Positions 24,566 through 35,494 of a DNA stretch of 64,000 nt are shown piece after piece. Both the position numbers and the translations under genes were made by a program. How positions within the stretch are numbered: the first letter of the stretch is position 1; every line of letters starts with the position of its first letter. Source of the stretch: Dermatophagoides farinae (Eukaryota > Arthropoda > Arachnida > Sarcoptiformes > Pyroglyphidae); contig NC_134683.1 in the NCBI RefSeq assembly GCF_024713945.1, positions 1,230,501-1,294,500 on the forward strand, in the 5' to 3' direction. Below the pieces are notes generated by a model that was not told the origin of the DNA, searched no databases, and was given only the letters and a program-made list of their open reading frames with translations.

Positions 24566-25009
24566 TAAATGTCGATATTTTATGGTCCAAAATCTCTCCT
24601 ATTTAATTTGTCATTGGTATTTAATACATAAAATAATCGACATTGATTAATAATAATAATAATAATAAAGAATCAAAGCAGCGAAACAAATTGATAAATA
24701 TAACCACCACAATGAATTCGGTTGAGCTCGGTCAGCGAAATGATCAAAAAAAATTTCATATCACAAATCACAAATATATGTGTGTTGATTGATAATAAAT
24801 AAAACACAAATCGAACAACAAAATTTTCATGTCAATGTCAATCGCATTAAAAATATTTAAAAAAAAATTGGTTCATTTTATCATCATCGTCATCGTGATT
24901 TTCAACAGAAAAAATATGACATGAAAATTATATCAAATATAACATTACCTCGTGCATGCGCATCAAAACAAAAAACACATGCATAATGATCACAAGGTAA
25001 TTGAAGTGA

Positions 25010-25128
25010 TAATGATAAAAACTTTTTTTTTGGATTGATTAATATTCAATATATATAAATGGGTGATATGATTTGATTCGATTTAATTTCATTTCATTTC
25101 ATTTTTTTTTTTTTTTTTGTTAAAACAA
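25010..25128 (+). promoter_or_regulatory. Putative core promoter of P450 gene 1
   Basis: A TATATAAA box at 25052-25059 is followed by GGGTGATATGATTTGATTCG; the ATG is at 25129. The same block precedes the second P450 at 27690-27789, including AAGGTAATTGAAGTGAT upstream. Conservation between tandem copies may only reflect recent duplication, so the promoter call is moderate. Confidence 0.5.
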
Positions 25129-26992
25129 ATGACGATGGTCACGACGACGACGACAACAACAACAACAACAACGGCGACAAATGGAACGAATGTTGAAAAA
25201 TTCGTTCATCAAATAATACTTCTATTTATACGTTATGGAATCATATCCATTATTGTTTCATTACTTTTGCTACGTTCAATAAGGATAATTCAACGATGGT
25301 TACGATCAAGATCAATGATTTGTAAATTTTCGGGCATAAATGTTCCATTTTGGAAAATTCCAATTGGAAACATTGACATGTTATTCATTGGAAGTTGGAC
25401 AACAGAAACAATTGTTGATGGTAAAAAAAAAAAATTTTTTGCTTTATAAATTAATGACAAATTCACTTTTCATTTATTAAAAAAACCATCTAGATTATTT
25501 TAAAGTGATGACGGGAATGTCCAAACTTTTTGGTGAAACATCTCATGTTTGGCTTTCATTGTTTCCAACTATGATTATTAGTCATGCCGATGTTGCTGAA
25601 GTAAGTATAGATTGTGGATTTTTGTGTGGAAATAGTATTCGAAATTTTTTTTTTGCATTTAGAAAATATTATCCAGCACTGATACATTTTTAGATAAAGA
25701 TTATTTTTATGAAATGGTTAAACCATGGCTGAATGAAGGACTGTTGACCAGTGCATCGAATAAATGGCGTTCACGACGAAAATTATTGACACCAACATTT
25801 CATTTTAATATTTTGGAACAATTCTTACCCATCATGAATGAACAGGCACAAATTCTTTCTCGTATAATCAATGATCGTCAACTGAAAGCAGGTGGTAATG
25901 GTTATCTAGATATTGTGCCACTAATAACAAATGCAACGTTGGATGTTATCTCGGAAACTGCAATGGGTGTGAAAATTGGTTCACAACTCGATAAAAATCG
26001 TGATTATGTGGATGCAGTTACAAGGTTAGTGATCATGGGTGAATTTTTATTCCTGTCATAATTGAATACGTCAAATTTTCAGAGTTACAGCTACAGCTTT
26101 GAAACGAATGTTATTGCCATGGTTTCAAAATAATTTCATTTATTTTAATTTTTTGGCCGAAGGACGTAAACATCGTCGTGATATTAATCTAGTTCGTGAA
26201 TTCACAATGAATGTTATTAAAAAACGTAAAAACGAAATTGTCAACCAAAAGAATCTTGATTTGAATGCGAATGAAAATGGTCGTCGTTTAGCATTTATGG
26301 ATCTATTGATTGAACAGCATTTAAATGATCCAGATAAATTTACTGAATCGGATATTCGTGAAGAAGTGGATACATTCATGTTTGAAGGTCATGATACGAC
26401 GGCAATGTCATTGATATGGACATTACATTTACTCGGTAATCATCCTGATATTCAGGATCGTATACATGAAGAAATCGACGAAATACGGCAACAATCTGAT
26501 GATTATGATCAAACACAGAATTGGTCTCAAAATCAATTAAGACAGATGAAATTTCTGGAGGCCTGTATCAAAGAATCGTTACGAATTTATCCATCGGTAC
26601 CGGTAATATTACGTTATACACATCAAGATACGGAAATAGAACCCGGTCGTATCATACCAAAAGGAACGTCCGTCGCTCTCGTACTTTATATGATACAAAG
26701 GGATCCAAAATATTTTCAACAACCAGAACGCTACATACCGGGTCGTTTTATCGAAGATTCTGAACATTATTGTGGCCGTATAAATCCATTTGCTTATGTA
26801 CCATTTTCAGCCGGGCCACGTAATTGTATTGGACAGAAATTTGCTCTACAAGAAGAGAAAATCATGTTGGCCACTTTATTGTCTCGATATCGTGTTGAAT
26901 CTGGTGATAATCGTGGTAATGTCGATGTAAAAGCGGCATTAATTTTAAGGCCAAAATCATCAGTCAATATTCGTTTCATACAACGTATATAA
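25129..26992 (+). CDS. Cytochrome P450, CYP4-type, tandem copy 1
   Basis: Four exons (25129-25420, 25494-25600, 25663-26024, 26083-26992) encode 556 residues. It is an ER-anchored monooxygenase: a hydrophobic segment (IILLFIRYGIISIIVSLLLL) follows a poly-Thr start. Visible P450 signatures are WRSRRKLLTPTFHF (helix C), EVDTFMFEGHDTT (helix I, the CYP4 family motif, with Glu355 that in many CYP4 enzymes links covalently to heme), KESLR (ExxR, 418-421), PERYIPGRF and FSAGPRNCIG (heme ligand Cys502). Length is usual for microsomal P450s. CYP4 enzymes typically omega-hydroxylate fatty acids or act on xenobiotics; the substrate here is unknown. All introns are short GT-AG introns and the next gene has the same structure. 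Confidence 0.93.
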
Positions 26993-27689
26993 TTTTTAAT
27001 CAAACCAAAATAATAAAAAAAATAAATCCTTTTATTCCACCAACTTCTGTTTATCTTTGTTGTAATAGTTTAGTTTAGGAAGTCCGGATCTATGACGTGT
27101 GTTGATAATAAATAAATCAAACCGCACAAAAAAAAACAATTTTGCATGTCAATGTCAATCGTATATATCCGAATAAAATACAATTTTGACTTTTATTATT
27201 GTAAATCAGCAAAATTATATCTGTTCGATCAACAATTTTAAATTTAAAAAAAAATTATCCAAAGTTTCAATAAATGGTTACAATTCAAATCAAAATTTTC
27301 ATTAAAAATGAATAAAACAAAACAGAAGCTGTTGATCATCATGATTGACTCCCCTTATATTGGCATTTTCAGGCTTGACCAATAAGCTTGTTATTCAATT
27401 TTAAATCAAATTTTTAATATATCTCAACCAATTCATTATCAGGCGTTGCTGATTAACCAAAATAAAATTTTGACGTAATTGGTAATTGGTAATCTTACAT
27501 TTTAACGTCATCATCATCGTGATTTGCATCAAAATTTTATTATCGATTCAACACACACAAAAATATATATGACATGAAAAACAAATCAAATAACATTTCC
27601 TTATAAGGTATATCTATATCAGTATGTATCATCAGAACAACAACAAAAAAACACACACAAACATTTGAATATAATGTTTACAAGGTAAT
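26993..27689. other. Intergenic region between the two P450 genes
   Basis: The first part (to about 27180) is the 3' flank, duplicated after the second gene at 29620-29735 (shared TTTATTCCACCAACTT and AAGTCCGGATCTATGA). The stretch 27095-27170 matches 24780-24850. AATAAA-type signals lie at about 27019 and 27109. No gene is seen. Confidence 0.55.
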
Positions 27690-27789
27690 TGAAGTGATGA
27701 TAAAACTTTTTTTTCTGATTGATTAATATTTAATATATAAATGGGTGATATGATTTGATTCGATTTCATTTTTTTTCCGGGTTAAACCA
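27690..27789 (+). promoter_or_regulatory. Putative core promoter of P450 gene 2
   Basis: A TATATAAA box at 27734-27741, 49 bp before the ATG, is followed by TGGGTGATATGATTTGATTC, as in gene 1. The spacing to the ATG is shorter than in gene 1 because a poly(T) tract has contracted. Confidence 0.5.
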
Positions 27790-29619
27790 ATGATGATAGC
27801 CATGACGACAAATGGAACGAATATTGAAACATTCGCTCATCAGATAATTCTTCTAATCATACGTTATGGAATCATATCCATTATTGTTTCATCATTTTTG
27901 CTACGTTCAATGAGAATTATGCAGAGATGGTTACGATCAAGATCGATGATTTGTAAATTTCCTGGCATAAATGTTCCATTTTGGAAAATTCCAATTGGAA
28001 ATATTGACATGTTATTCATTGGAAGTTGGACAACAGAAACAATTATTGATAGTAAAAAAAAATTTTTTTAATTTATGACAAATTAACTTTTCATTTATTA
28101 AAAAATCATCTAGATTATTTTAAATTGATGATCGGAATGTCCAAAATTTTTGGTAAAACATCTCATTATTGGCTTTCATTCTTTCCAACTATGGTTATTA
28201 GTCATGCTGATGTTGCTGAAGTAAGTATATATTGTGAATTTTTGTGTGGAAATAGTAATCGAAAATTTTTGTTTTCGCATTTAGAAAATATTATCCAGCA
28301 CTAATACATTTTTAGATAAAGATAATTTTTATGAAATGCTTAAACCAATGCTGAAAGAAGGACTGGTGACCAGTTCATCGGATAAATGGCGTTCACGACG
28401 AAAATTATTGACACCAACATTTCATTTTAATATTTTGGAACAATTCTTACCCATCATGAATGAACAGGCTCAAATTCTTTCTCGTATAATCAATGATCGT
28501 CAGCTGAAAGCAGGTGAAAATAGTTATCTAGATATTGTGCCACTAATAACGAATGCAACATTGGATATTATCTCGGAAACCGCAATGGGTGTGAAAATTG
28601 GTTCACAACTCGATAAAAATCGTGATTATGTGGATGCAGTTACAAGGTTAGGGATCATGATTGGACTTTTTTCCCGTCATAATTAAATTCGTCCAATTTT
28701 CAGAGTTATGGCTACAGTTGTGAAACGAATATTATTGCCATGGCTTCAAAATAATTTCATTTTTTTCAATTTTTTTGCCGAAGGACGTAAACATCGACGT
28801 GATATTAATCTAGCTCGTGAATTTACATTGAATGTTATTAAAGAACGTAAAAACGAAATTGTCAAACAAAAGAATCTTGATTTGAATGCGAATGAAAATG
28901 GTCGTCGTTTAGCATTCATGGATCTATTGATCGAGCAACATTTGAAAGATCCGAAACACTTTACCGAATCGGATATTCGTGAAGAAGTGGATACATTCAT
29001 GGTTGCAGGTCATGACACGACTGCCATGTCATTGATATGGACATTACATTTGATAGGCAATCATCCGGACATTCAGTATCGTATACATAAAGAAATTGAC
29101 GAAATAAGGCAACAATCTGATGATGATGATGACCAAATAACACAGAATTGGTCTAAAAATCAATTAAGACAGATGAAATTTCTTGAGGCCTGTATCAAAG
29201 AATCGTTACGAATTTATCCATCGGTACCGGTAATATTACGTTATACACATCAAGATACGGAAATAGAACCCGGTCGTATCATACCAAAAGGAACGTCCGT
29301 CGCTCTCGTACTTTATATGATTCAAAGGGATCCAAAATATTTCCAACAACCAGAACGCTACATACCGGGTCGTTTTATCGAAGATTCTGAACATTATTGT
29401 GGCCGCATGAATCCATTTGCTTTTGTACCATTTTCAGCCGGGCCACGTAATTGTATTGGACAGAAATTCGCATTACAAGAGGAAAAAATAATGCTTGCCA
29501 CTTTATTGTCTCGATATCGTGTTGAATCCGGTGATTATCTTGGTAATGTTCATAAAAAAGCGATAATAATTTTAAAACCAAAATCATCAGTCAATATTCG
29601 TTTCATACGACGTACATAA
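27790..29619 (+). CDS. Cytochrome P450, CYP4-type, tandem copy 2
   Basis: Four exons (27790-28051, 28114-28220, 28285-28646, 28704-29619) encode 548 residues. Exons 2 and 3 have exactly the lengths of the first copy. Signatures: WRSRRKLLTPTFHF, EVDTFMVAGHDTT (helix I), KESLR, PERYIPGRF and FSAGPRNCIG (Cys494). The helix I residue before GHDTT is Ala345, where copy 1 has the CYP4-typical Glu, so this copy probably cannot form the covalent heme ester. The N-terminal poly-Thr run of copy 1 is absent. The exon 3 donor is GTTAGG, weaker than GTTAGT in copy 1. From about 29165 to 29330 the DNA is nearly identical to copy 1, unlike the rest. Confidence 0.93.
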
Positions 29620-29845
29620 TTTTTAATTTAATCAAACCAAAATTAAAATTAAAAAAAAAGAAATATTTTTATTCCACCAACTTTTGTTTATTCTTTGTTG
29701 TAACGTTTAGTTTAGTAAGTCCGGATCTATGATGTTCGTTTGCTGAGAGAAAAAAAAAGGAAAAATATTATTAAATGTTAAAAACAAAACTTTAATCATA
29801 ATCATATTGCAATTATTAAAGCGATTAGAACGATATTCTACAATA

Positions 29846-30304
29846 ATGGGGATTTTGAAAATCATTGATTTAATTATCAACATGGTATTCATTTCTCGTG
29901 ACGCCATTTTATCGGTTATAGATGTATTTAAAGAATTGACAAAAATTCTTTTTTCTTTACTCAAATTTGATCTAATGAATCATCTGAAAAAATATTTCAA
30001 AATGTACGCTGAACAAAGAATTTGTAAACAAAAATATGATTATAATCCATATGGCATGGAATACAAATTCAATTTGGTGACCGCATCAACAAAATTGTCA
30101 TATAATCAACATCAACAATGTCGCATTTGTCTTGTTATTGGATTGATCTATTTGATTATTATTGTCTTTTTGGTTAAAAATTTCTATAAACATTTTCTGA
30201 TCAAAAGAAAAATAAACAGTAGTTGGTGGAAATTAAGACAATTTCACCAACTACTGTTTATTTTTATTCAATTTATATGTTTTGGTCCAGATACCAATTG
30301 GTAA
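29846..30304 (+). pseudogene. 5' fragment of a GR-like gene
   Basis: From about 29770 the sequence matches the 5' region of the gene at 16090, including upstream DNA (AAACTTTAATCATAATCATA). The ATG at 29846 opens MGILKIIDLIINMVF and continues with NPYGMEYKFNLVTAS to HFLIKRK, where homology stops at about 30210. The remaining 31 codons of the open frame come from a hairpin (30211-30262) and unrelated DNA. It lacks exons 2 and 3 and cannot make a receptor. It lies 3' of the second P450, outside the main cluster. Confidence 0.78.
30211..30262. repeat. Perfect 18-bp inverted repeat with 16-nt spacer
   Basis: The left arm is AATAAACAGTAGTTGGTG (30211-30228) and the right arm is its exact reverse complement (30245-30262). 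The spacer itself can pair (GAAATT with AATTTC), giving a nearly continuous stem. It begins at the base where receptor homology ends. Confidence 0.85.
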
Positions 30305-31278
30305 TTCACAAATCATACCTTGTATAACGAGAAGATAATTGGCATGTATTTTTGTTTATTGATCAATCATTGAACATTGATAAACACAGCCACGAATTTA
30401 AGATAGATTGTGCAATCCACCAAAAGAAATTTAAAAGCGAATCCAGAATGCTGGAGCATTTGCGATCATGTTTTTTATTCAGCGAAAAGCTCATCGGTAC
30501 AAAACATTGATGAAAAAGCTTGAATTTGAAAATTATGGATTTGAAACCAAAATATGACTATAAACTCAAAGTCATATTAATTTGACCTGTTTGTGTCGAA
30601 CAAATTTTAATTGAAATTTTAAAAAAATAAATAAAAAACTAAACTAACAAATTTGAATTATTTTATTCGTTCAATGATTAAGAATCAAGGTCATTTCATC
30701 AAGAATCATGAAATATATGCACAAGTTAGAATTCGTTCAAATGCCTTTCTTATCATAAAAAATTTTTAATTTTAAATGTCATCATCATGTTTTAAATGTA
30801 ATGATGATGATGATGATTTTTGGTCGACTCATATTTTTTTTTTTTTTTTTTTGAGTACGTCATATAAGAATGGTGGCTGTGAATGAGCGTTTTTTTGTGT
30901 TGAGTCAGTGATTGACTGCGCAACTCAGTGAGTCAATGTTCTATTGAAAATAGTGATGATGATGATGATAAAAGAAACGTTGCAAATCCGTTTTCTTTCA
31001 ATTCCGTTTTCGACTTGCTCAAATGTGGTTTGATTTTGATTTTTCATTTTTTGTCCACATTTTTATTTCATCATCGTCGAAATCAAATCATCATCACCAT
31101 CAAATCATAATTGGTTCAATTAATTTATCGCAATCAATTATTGAACGGTTAATTCACCAGTTTTTTTTCATTGTTGGCATGTTTGATTTTTGTTTTATAT
31201 TTTCTTTTATGTCTGTTTACCGTTTTCGAGCAGTTTTTCTGCGCGGTGTCGTCATCTAACACGAATAAAATTAAAAAA
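30305..31278. other. Intergenic region upstream of the zinc-finger locus
   Basis: No intact gene is seen. A short stretch at about 30391-30510 reads on the plus strand as CAIHQKKFKSESRMLEHL and might be a remnant of a zinc-finger or transposase ORF, but stops follow and I cannot assign it. A poly(T) tract lies at 30834-30852. Two TGAGTCA sites (30901-30907, 30929-30935) flank TGCGCAAC and could belong to a promoter. Confidence 0.4.
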
Positions 31279-31442
31279 ATGGAATTCATTAATTTTGGTG
31301 ATGATCAACAACAACAACAACAACCACCACAATTCATATTATAATTATTAATTAATTATATAATTATTATAACTGCACATATGCTGGTTGTAATTTTAGA
31401 AAAAAATATAGACAATGTTGTATAGAACACATTGCCAAAATA

Positions 31443-31542
31443 CATACACACACGAAAATCATACCACAGATTAAAGAAACAGTGGTACAGCGCTAAAGTG
31501 GTAACAACAACAAAAACGTGGTATGATTTTTGTGCGTGTATG
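31443..31542. repeat. 25-bp imperfect inverted repeat upstream of the first zinc finger
   Basis: The left arm 31443-31467 (core AAAATCATACCAC) and right arm 31518-31542 (core GTGGTATGATTTT) are reverse complements with about three mismatches, separated by 50 bp. Confidence 0.7.
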
Positions 31543-33217
31543 AACATGCGGTTTCCATGCAAGATAGCTGGTTGTGAAAAAACATTTCGCCATCAATGCT
31601 CAGTGTATAGGCATATTCATATGAAACATCAAAAGAAATGCCGGCCAGCACCACCATCATCTTCATCATGACCATCTCCATCTCTAAAACCGATAAAAGA
31701 TGATAATGATAGAGAAGAGTTTTAAGAAATAACAAGCACGAATAATAATGTTTAATCAGAACAAACATATATAAATATCAAGAAAACGTATTGTTTAAAC
31801 TAATCAAATAACGAATATTCTAGTAATGAACGGCCGTTACAATAGGTTTTCATGTCCATATCAAGGCTGTGAAAAAAATTATTCATCTTCAAAAATGTGT
31901 AAACATCACATATCATCTATTCATCACAATGAACAAATTCGATGCCCTATACAGAGTTGTGGAAAGGTATATAGATATCCAAGATGTGTATCGAGGCATC
32001 TCTATGCAGAACATTATAATGAATATAATGAATACTCGCCAGCACCACCATCATCATCATCATCATCTAGACCATCAACTTCAACATCACCACATCTAAA
32101 GCCGATAAAAGATGATAATGATAAATATCAATGTCCATATTATAGTATGAATATAATAAAAAACACAAATAATAAACACACTAATAATAATTTTTTAATT
32201 AATTAATATTTCTTACAAACTCATTCATATTTATACTGCTTTTAACAATCAATTAATAATTGAATTAATTGTAATATTTGACATATTACAACACATATGG
32301 CTGTCAAAAAAAAATATACATCTTTAAATATGTGTAAACAACACATATCATGTATCCATCACAACGAACTAATTCGATGCCCTATACCGAATTGTGGAAA
32401 AATATATAAATATCCAGCAACTATTTACAGCCATATGAAGAAAAAACATAAAGATGAATGGCCACCAAAAACATCATCATCTACATCATCATCTACACCA
32501 TCATATTCAACATCATCACATCTAAAGCCGATAAAAGATAATAATAAAAATTATCAATGTCCATATCATGGCTGTCAAAACAATTACACATCTTCAAAAA
32601 TGTGTAAACATCATATATAATTTTTTAATTAATTAATATTTCTTACAAACTCATTCATATTTATACTGCTTTTAACAATCAATTAATAATTGAATTAATT
32701 GTAATATTTGACATATTACAACACATATGGCTGTCAAAAAAAATATACATCTTTAAATATGTGTAAACAACACATATCATGTATCCATCACAACGAACTA
32801 ATTCGATGCCCTATACCGAATTGTGGAAAAATATATAAATATCCAGCAACTATTTACAGCCATATGAAGAAAAAACATAAAGATGAATGGCCACCAAAAA
32901 CATCATCATCTACATCATCATCTACACCATCATATTCAACATCATCACATCTAAAGCCGATAAAAGATAATAATAAAAATTATCAATGTCCATATCATGG
33001 CTGTCAAAACAATTACACATCTTCAAAAATGTGTAAACATCATATATCATATATGCATCACAATGAAGTTATAAGATGCCCTGTAGACAGTTGTAATCAA
33101 ATATATAGATATCCTTCAAATCTTTACAGGCATATAAGAAAAAATCATAAACTTGAATGCCCTTTTCTGGAAGATGACATTTGTAAACTAAATGGTTTTT
33201 GTTTTTTTTTCACATGA
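31543..33217 (+). pseudogene. Degenerate C2H2 zinc-finger protein locus with repeated two-finger modules
   Basis: Several open segments encode C2H2 fingers of the form C-x4-C-x12-H-x4-H: 31546-31670 (CKIAGCEKTF), 31826-32206 (CPYQGCEKNY, CPIQSCGKVY), 32297-32620 and 32708-33217 (CPIPNCGKIY, CPYHGCQNNY, CPVDSCNQIY). Each module is two fingers plus a linker with a Ser/Pro-rich stretch and the motif HLKPIKD. In-frame stops (TGA at 31669-31671 where other copies keep Ser/Arg, TAA at 32204-32206 and 32618-32620) and a degraded first finger (YYNTYGCQKKY) break the chain. The last segment keeps four fingers. It could be a small nuclear DNA-binding gene with introns I cannot resolve, but decay after tandem duplication fits better. 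Confidence 0.6.
32190..33048 (+). repeat. Nearly perfect 430-bp tandem duplication
   Basis: Two adjacent units, about 32190-32619 and 32620-33048, are identical as far as I can read except for one A in a homopolymer (9 As at 32306, 8 As at 32736). Each unit carries an AT-rich non-coding start (ATTTTTTAATTAATTAATAT), two zinc fingers and a linker. Such high identity implies recent duplication, gene conversion, or an assembly repeat. Confidence 0.85.
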
Positions 33218-34349
33218 TGAGAATCTAATAATGTAGAATCATTTAGCAAATTTCCATCATATATTTGTTATTACTTAAACTTAATGAAAAAATGTAATTG
33301 TACCGTTATTGGTGACGTATTTATATACTCACATTTATAATATTCATTCTTTTTTTTTAAAAAACGATTATTGTTCCGTATGTAATACATCTAATTAATA
33401 AATAACGTTTTAATATTACAATTTTGTGTTTTCTTTGTTTTGTTTTTTGCTGAAATATTATCACACTCCACAATGGAGATTATTGCCCACTGCCTCAGAA
33501 TAATTTCGCTGATCTTTTTAATATGATGACGATTTCGTTCATCTATCTTTTTCTCCACAAAAAAAACACTACAATAGCCGATAATTTAATTTTATAAAAA
33601 ATAATTTATTATTCAAAGAAAAAAGAGAAAAAATAATAATAAAAAAATGTCAGGTGTTATTATTTCAAAATGGCCAAAAATTGTGGATTAGGAATTTTTG
33701 GTTTTTCGTTTACCAGCAATAAAAAAAATTATTATAATACAAAAAAAAAAAATTTTCTATTTACAGAAAAAAAGAATATAAAAAAATCATCATTATCCCT
33801 AGAAAAATAAGATCGATATTAAAAGTTGTGTTATCATTCTGTGTGTATAGGTGTGTGAATTATTAATTAGGACACAAAAAAAAGAAATAGCTGCCATATT
33901 GTAAAGGAAATACAAATGTTTTCTTTATATAAAAAAGTATTAAGTAAGTTGTTTGTGTCTATGCAGGTTGAGAGAAAACAAAAAAAAATCAAAGAATTAA
34001 GAACTTTTTCATTGTGTTTGTGGTAAGCTGCCAAAAAATATATAGAAATTTAATACCTTCAACACACAGCAATTGAATCAATGAATAAAAAATTGAAATG
34101 AAGAATGACCAGCAAATCTATTTTACATAAGCAGATTAATTTGATGATGATGATGATGATGAATAAAGAGAGAGAAATAAAAATTTGGCACTAATAATCT
34201 TTGATTCATTATTATGATTCATCCCATTATAATTGATTATTGTTTTTTTTGCCCATTACCCAAAAGGAACATGCCCAATGTTTTTTTTTTGCTTCGAAAA
34301 CCCGATAAATGTATGATAATAAATGAAACAATTTGACGAAAAATAAATT
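33218..34349. other. Convergent 3' intergenic region
   Basis: Lies between the 3' end of the zinc-finger locus and the stop codon of the minus-strand dumpy homologue. AATAAA occurs on the plus strand at about 33398, and TTTATT at 33605-33610 is AATAAA on the minus strand, so both genes may end here. The rest is A-rich with an ATG/GAT microsatellite at 34144-34162. No gene is seen. Confidence 0.5.
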
Positions 34350-35494
34350 TTACATATGTCGTTGCATTGATGGATAATAATCGGGTAATGGTTCAATCAA
34401 TGATGGATCAGGTGTTGTATATAATGGATTTGGAAAATCCGGTGGATGAGGCAGTGGCCCAACACCTTTTGGACGACGACGATAAGCCATCAGCCAACAG
34501 GATATGGCAACAGCAACAGCAACTAATGCCAATAATGTGGTGATAATCATTGAAATGATTAGACCAAGTTTTGGTAAACAAACATGTTCAATATCTTCCA
34601 CATGAATCGAATCATTCTCGACAATATTTTCCGATTGTTGTAAACCATGTTTTTCAAATGTCAATATGGCATTCGATTGTACCATAATTTCTTCACGAAG
34701 TGCACCTTCTTTAAATGTATCGGTAAGTATGAAATCATCTTCATCAACTTCAATTTGACGTCGTCGTCGACGACGACGACCAAAGGCATCGATACCATCA
34801 CAATTAACGGGTGGACATGATCCAAAACATACACGGATATTACATTGAAATCGTAGATTATTGCTGCTTGGAAATTTAAATGCATTGAATCGAGCCATTA
34901 ATGATTTTTTATGTGGATCATATTCCCAATTGCCAAATATACTTGGATCAGTTGCACAGCCATTTTCATCTGTAACTTCATATTGAAATTCGCCTTCTTC
35001 TTCCATAGTTTTAGCAAAACAACTTCGAGCAAAGCCTCCGTAAATGAAATCTGGTTGTACATCCACTTTGAGTATAAGGTCATCACCAATTTCAGCGCTG
35101 TTAATTTCTTTACCATCCAACGTACAGATTGACATGATACATGTTGGTGGTGGACCAGTGTTGGCAATAGTTCCAGAGGTAGTGATCATACTGACATTGA
35201 ATCCTAACGTAACGGTCTTTTCACCGGTATTGTAAACACATTTAATATGATAAGCTCGAGCACGATAGGTGATAAGTTTAGGATGTTTTTGAATGACCAA
35301 CACAAACGATGCTTCACCATCGATGTGAATCAAGCCACAATGACCGAATAAAACTTTAAAATCAATAGAATCACCTTCACCACTGGTGACCAATCGACGG
35401 CATTGTGGATCTTGACTATGTCCTTTTACATAGATAAGACCATCGAATCGATCCAATTGGACGCTGACTTGTACACCATCAGCCAGACACATGA
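34350..35494 (-). CDS. dpy: Dumpy homologue, last exon: ZP domain, furin site, transmembrane anchor
   Basis: This exon encodes the last 381 residues. A ZP domain (from [15 protein letters not shown] through [10 protein letters not shown]) with its paired cysteines comes first. It is followed by [11 protein letters not shown], a polybasic furin-type cleavage site, a linker of about 75 residues, and a membrane span ([20 protein letters not shown]). A 40-residue Pro-rich cytosolic tail ([13 protein letters not shown]) ends the protein. ZP modules polymerise after furin-type cleavage frees the ectodomain from the anchor, so this end likely drives filament assembly at the apical surface. The stop is TAA at 34350-34352. 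Confidence 0.93.

Noticed and set aside
30391-30510. Possible C2H2-like or transposase remnant (CAIHQKKFKSESRMLEHL)
   Set aside because: Only one degenerate pattern, with no second cysteine in place and stops soon after; too weak to list as a gene.
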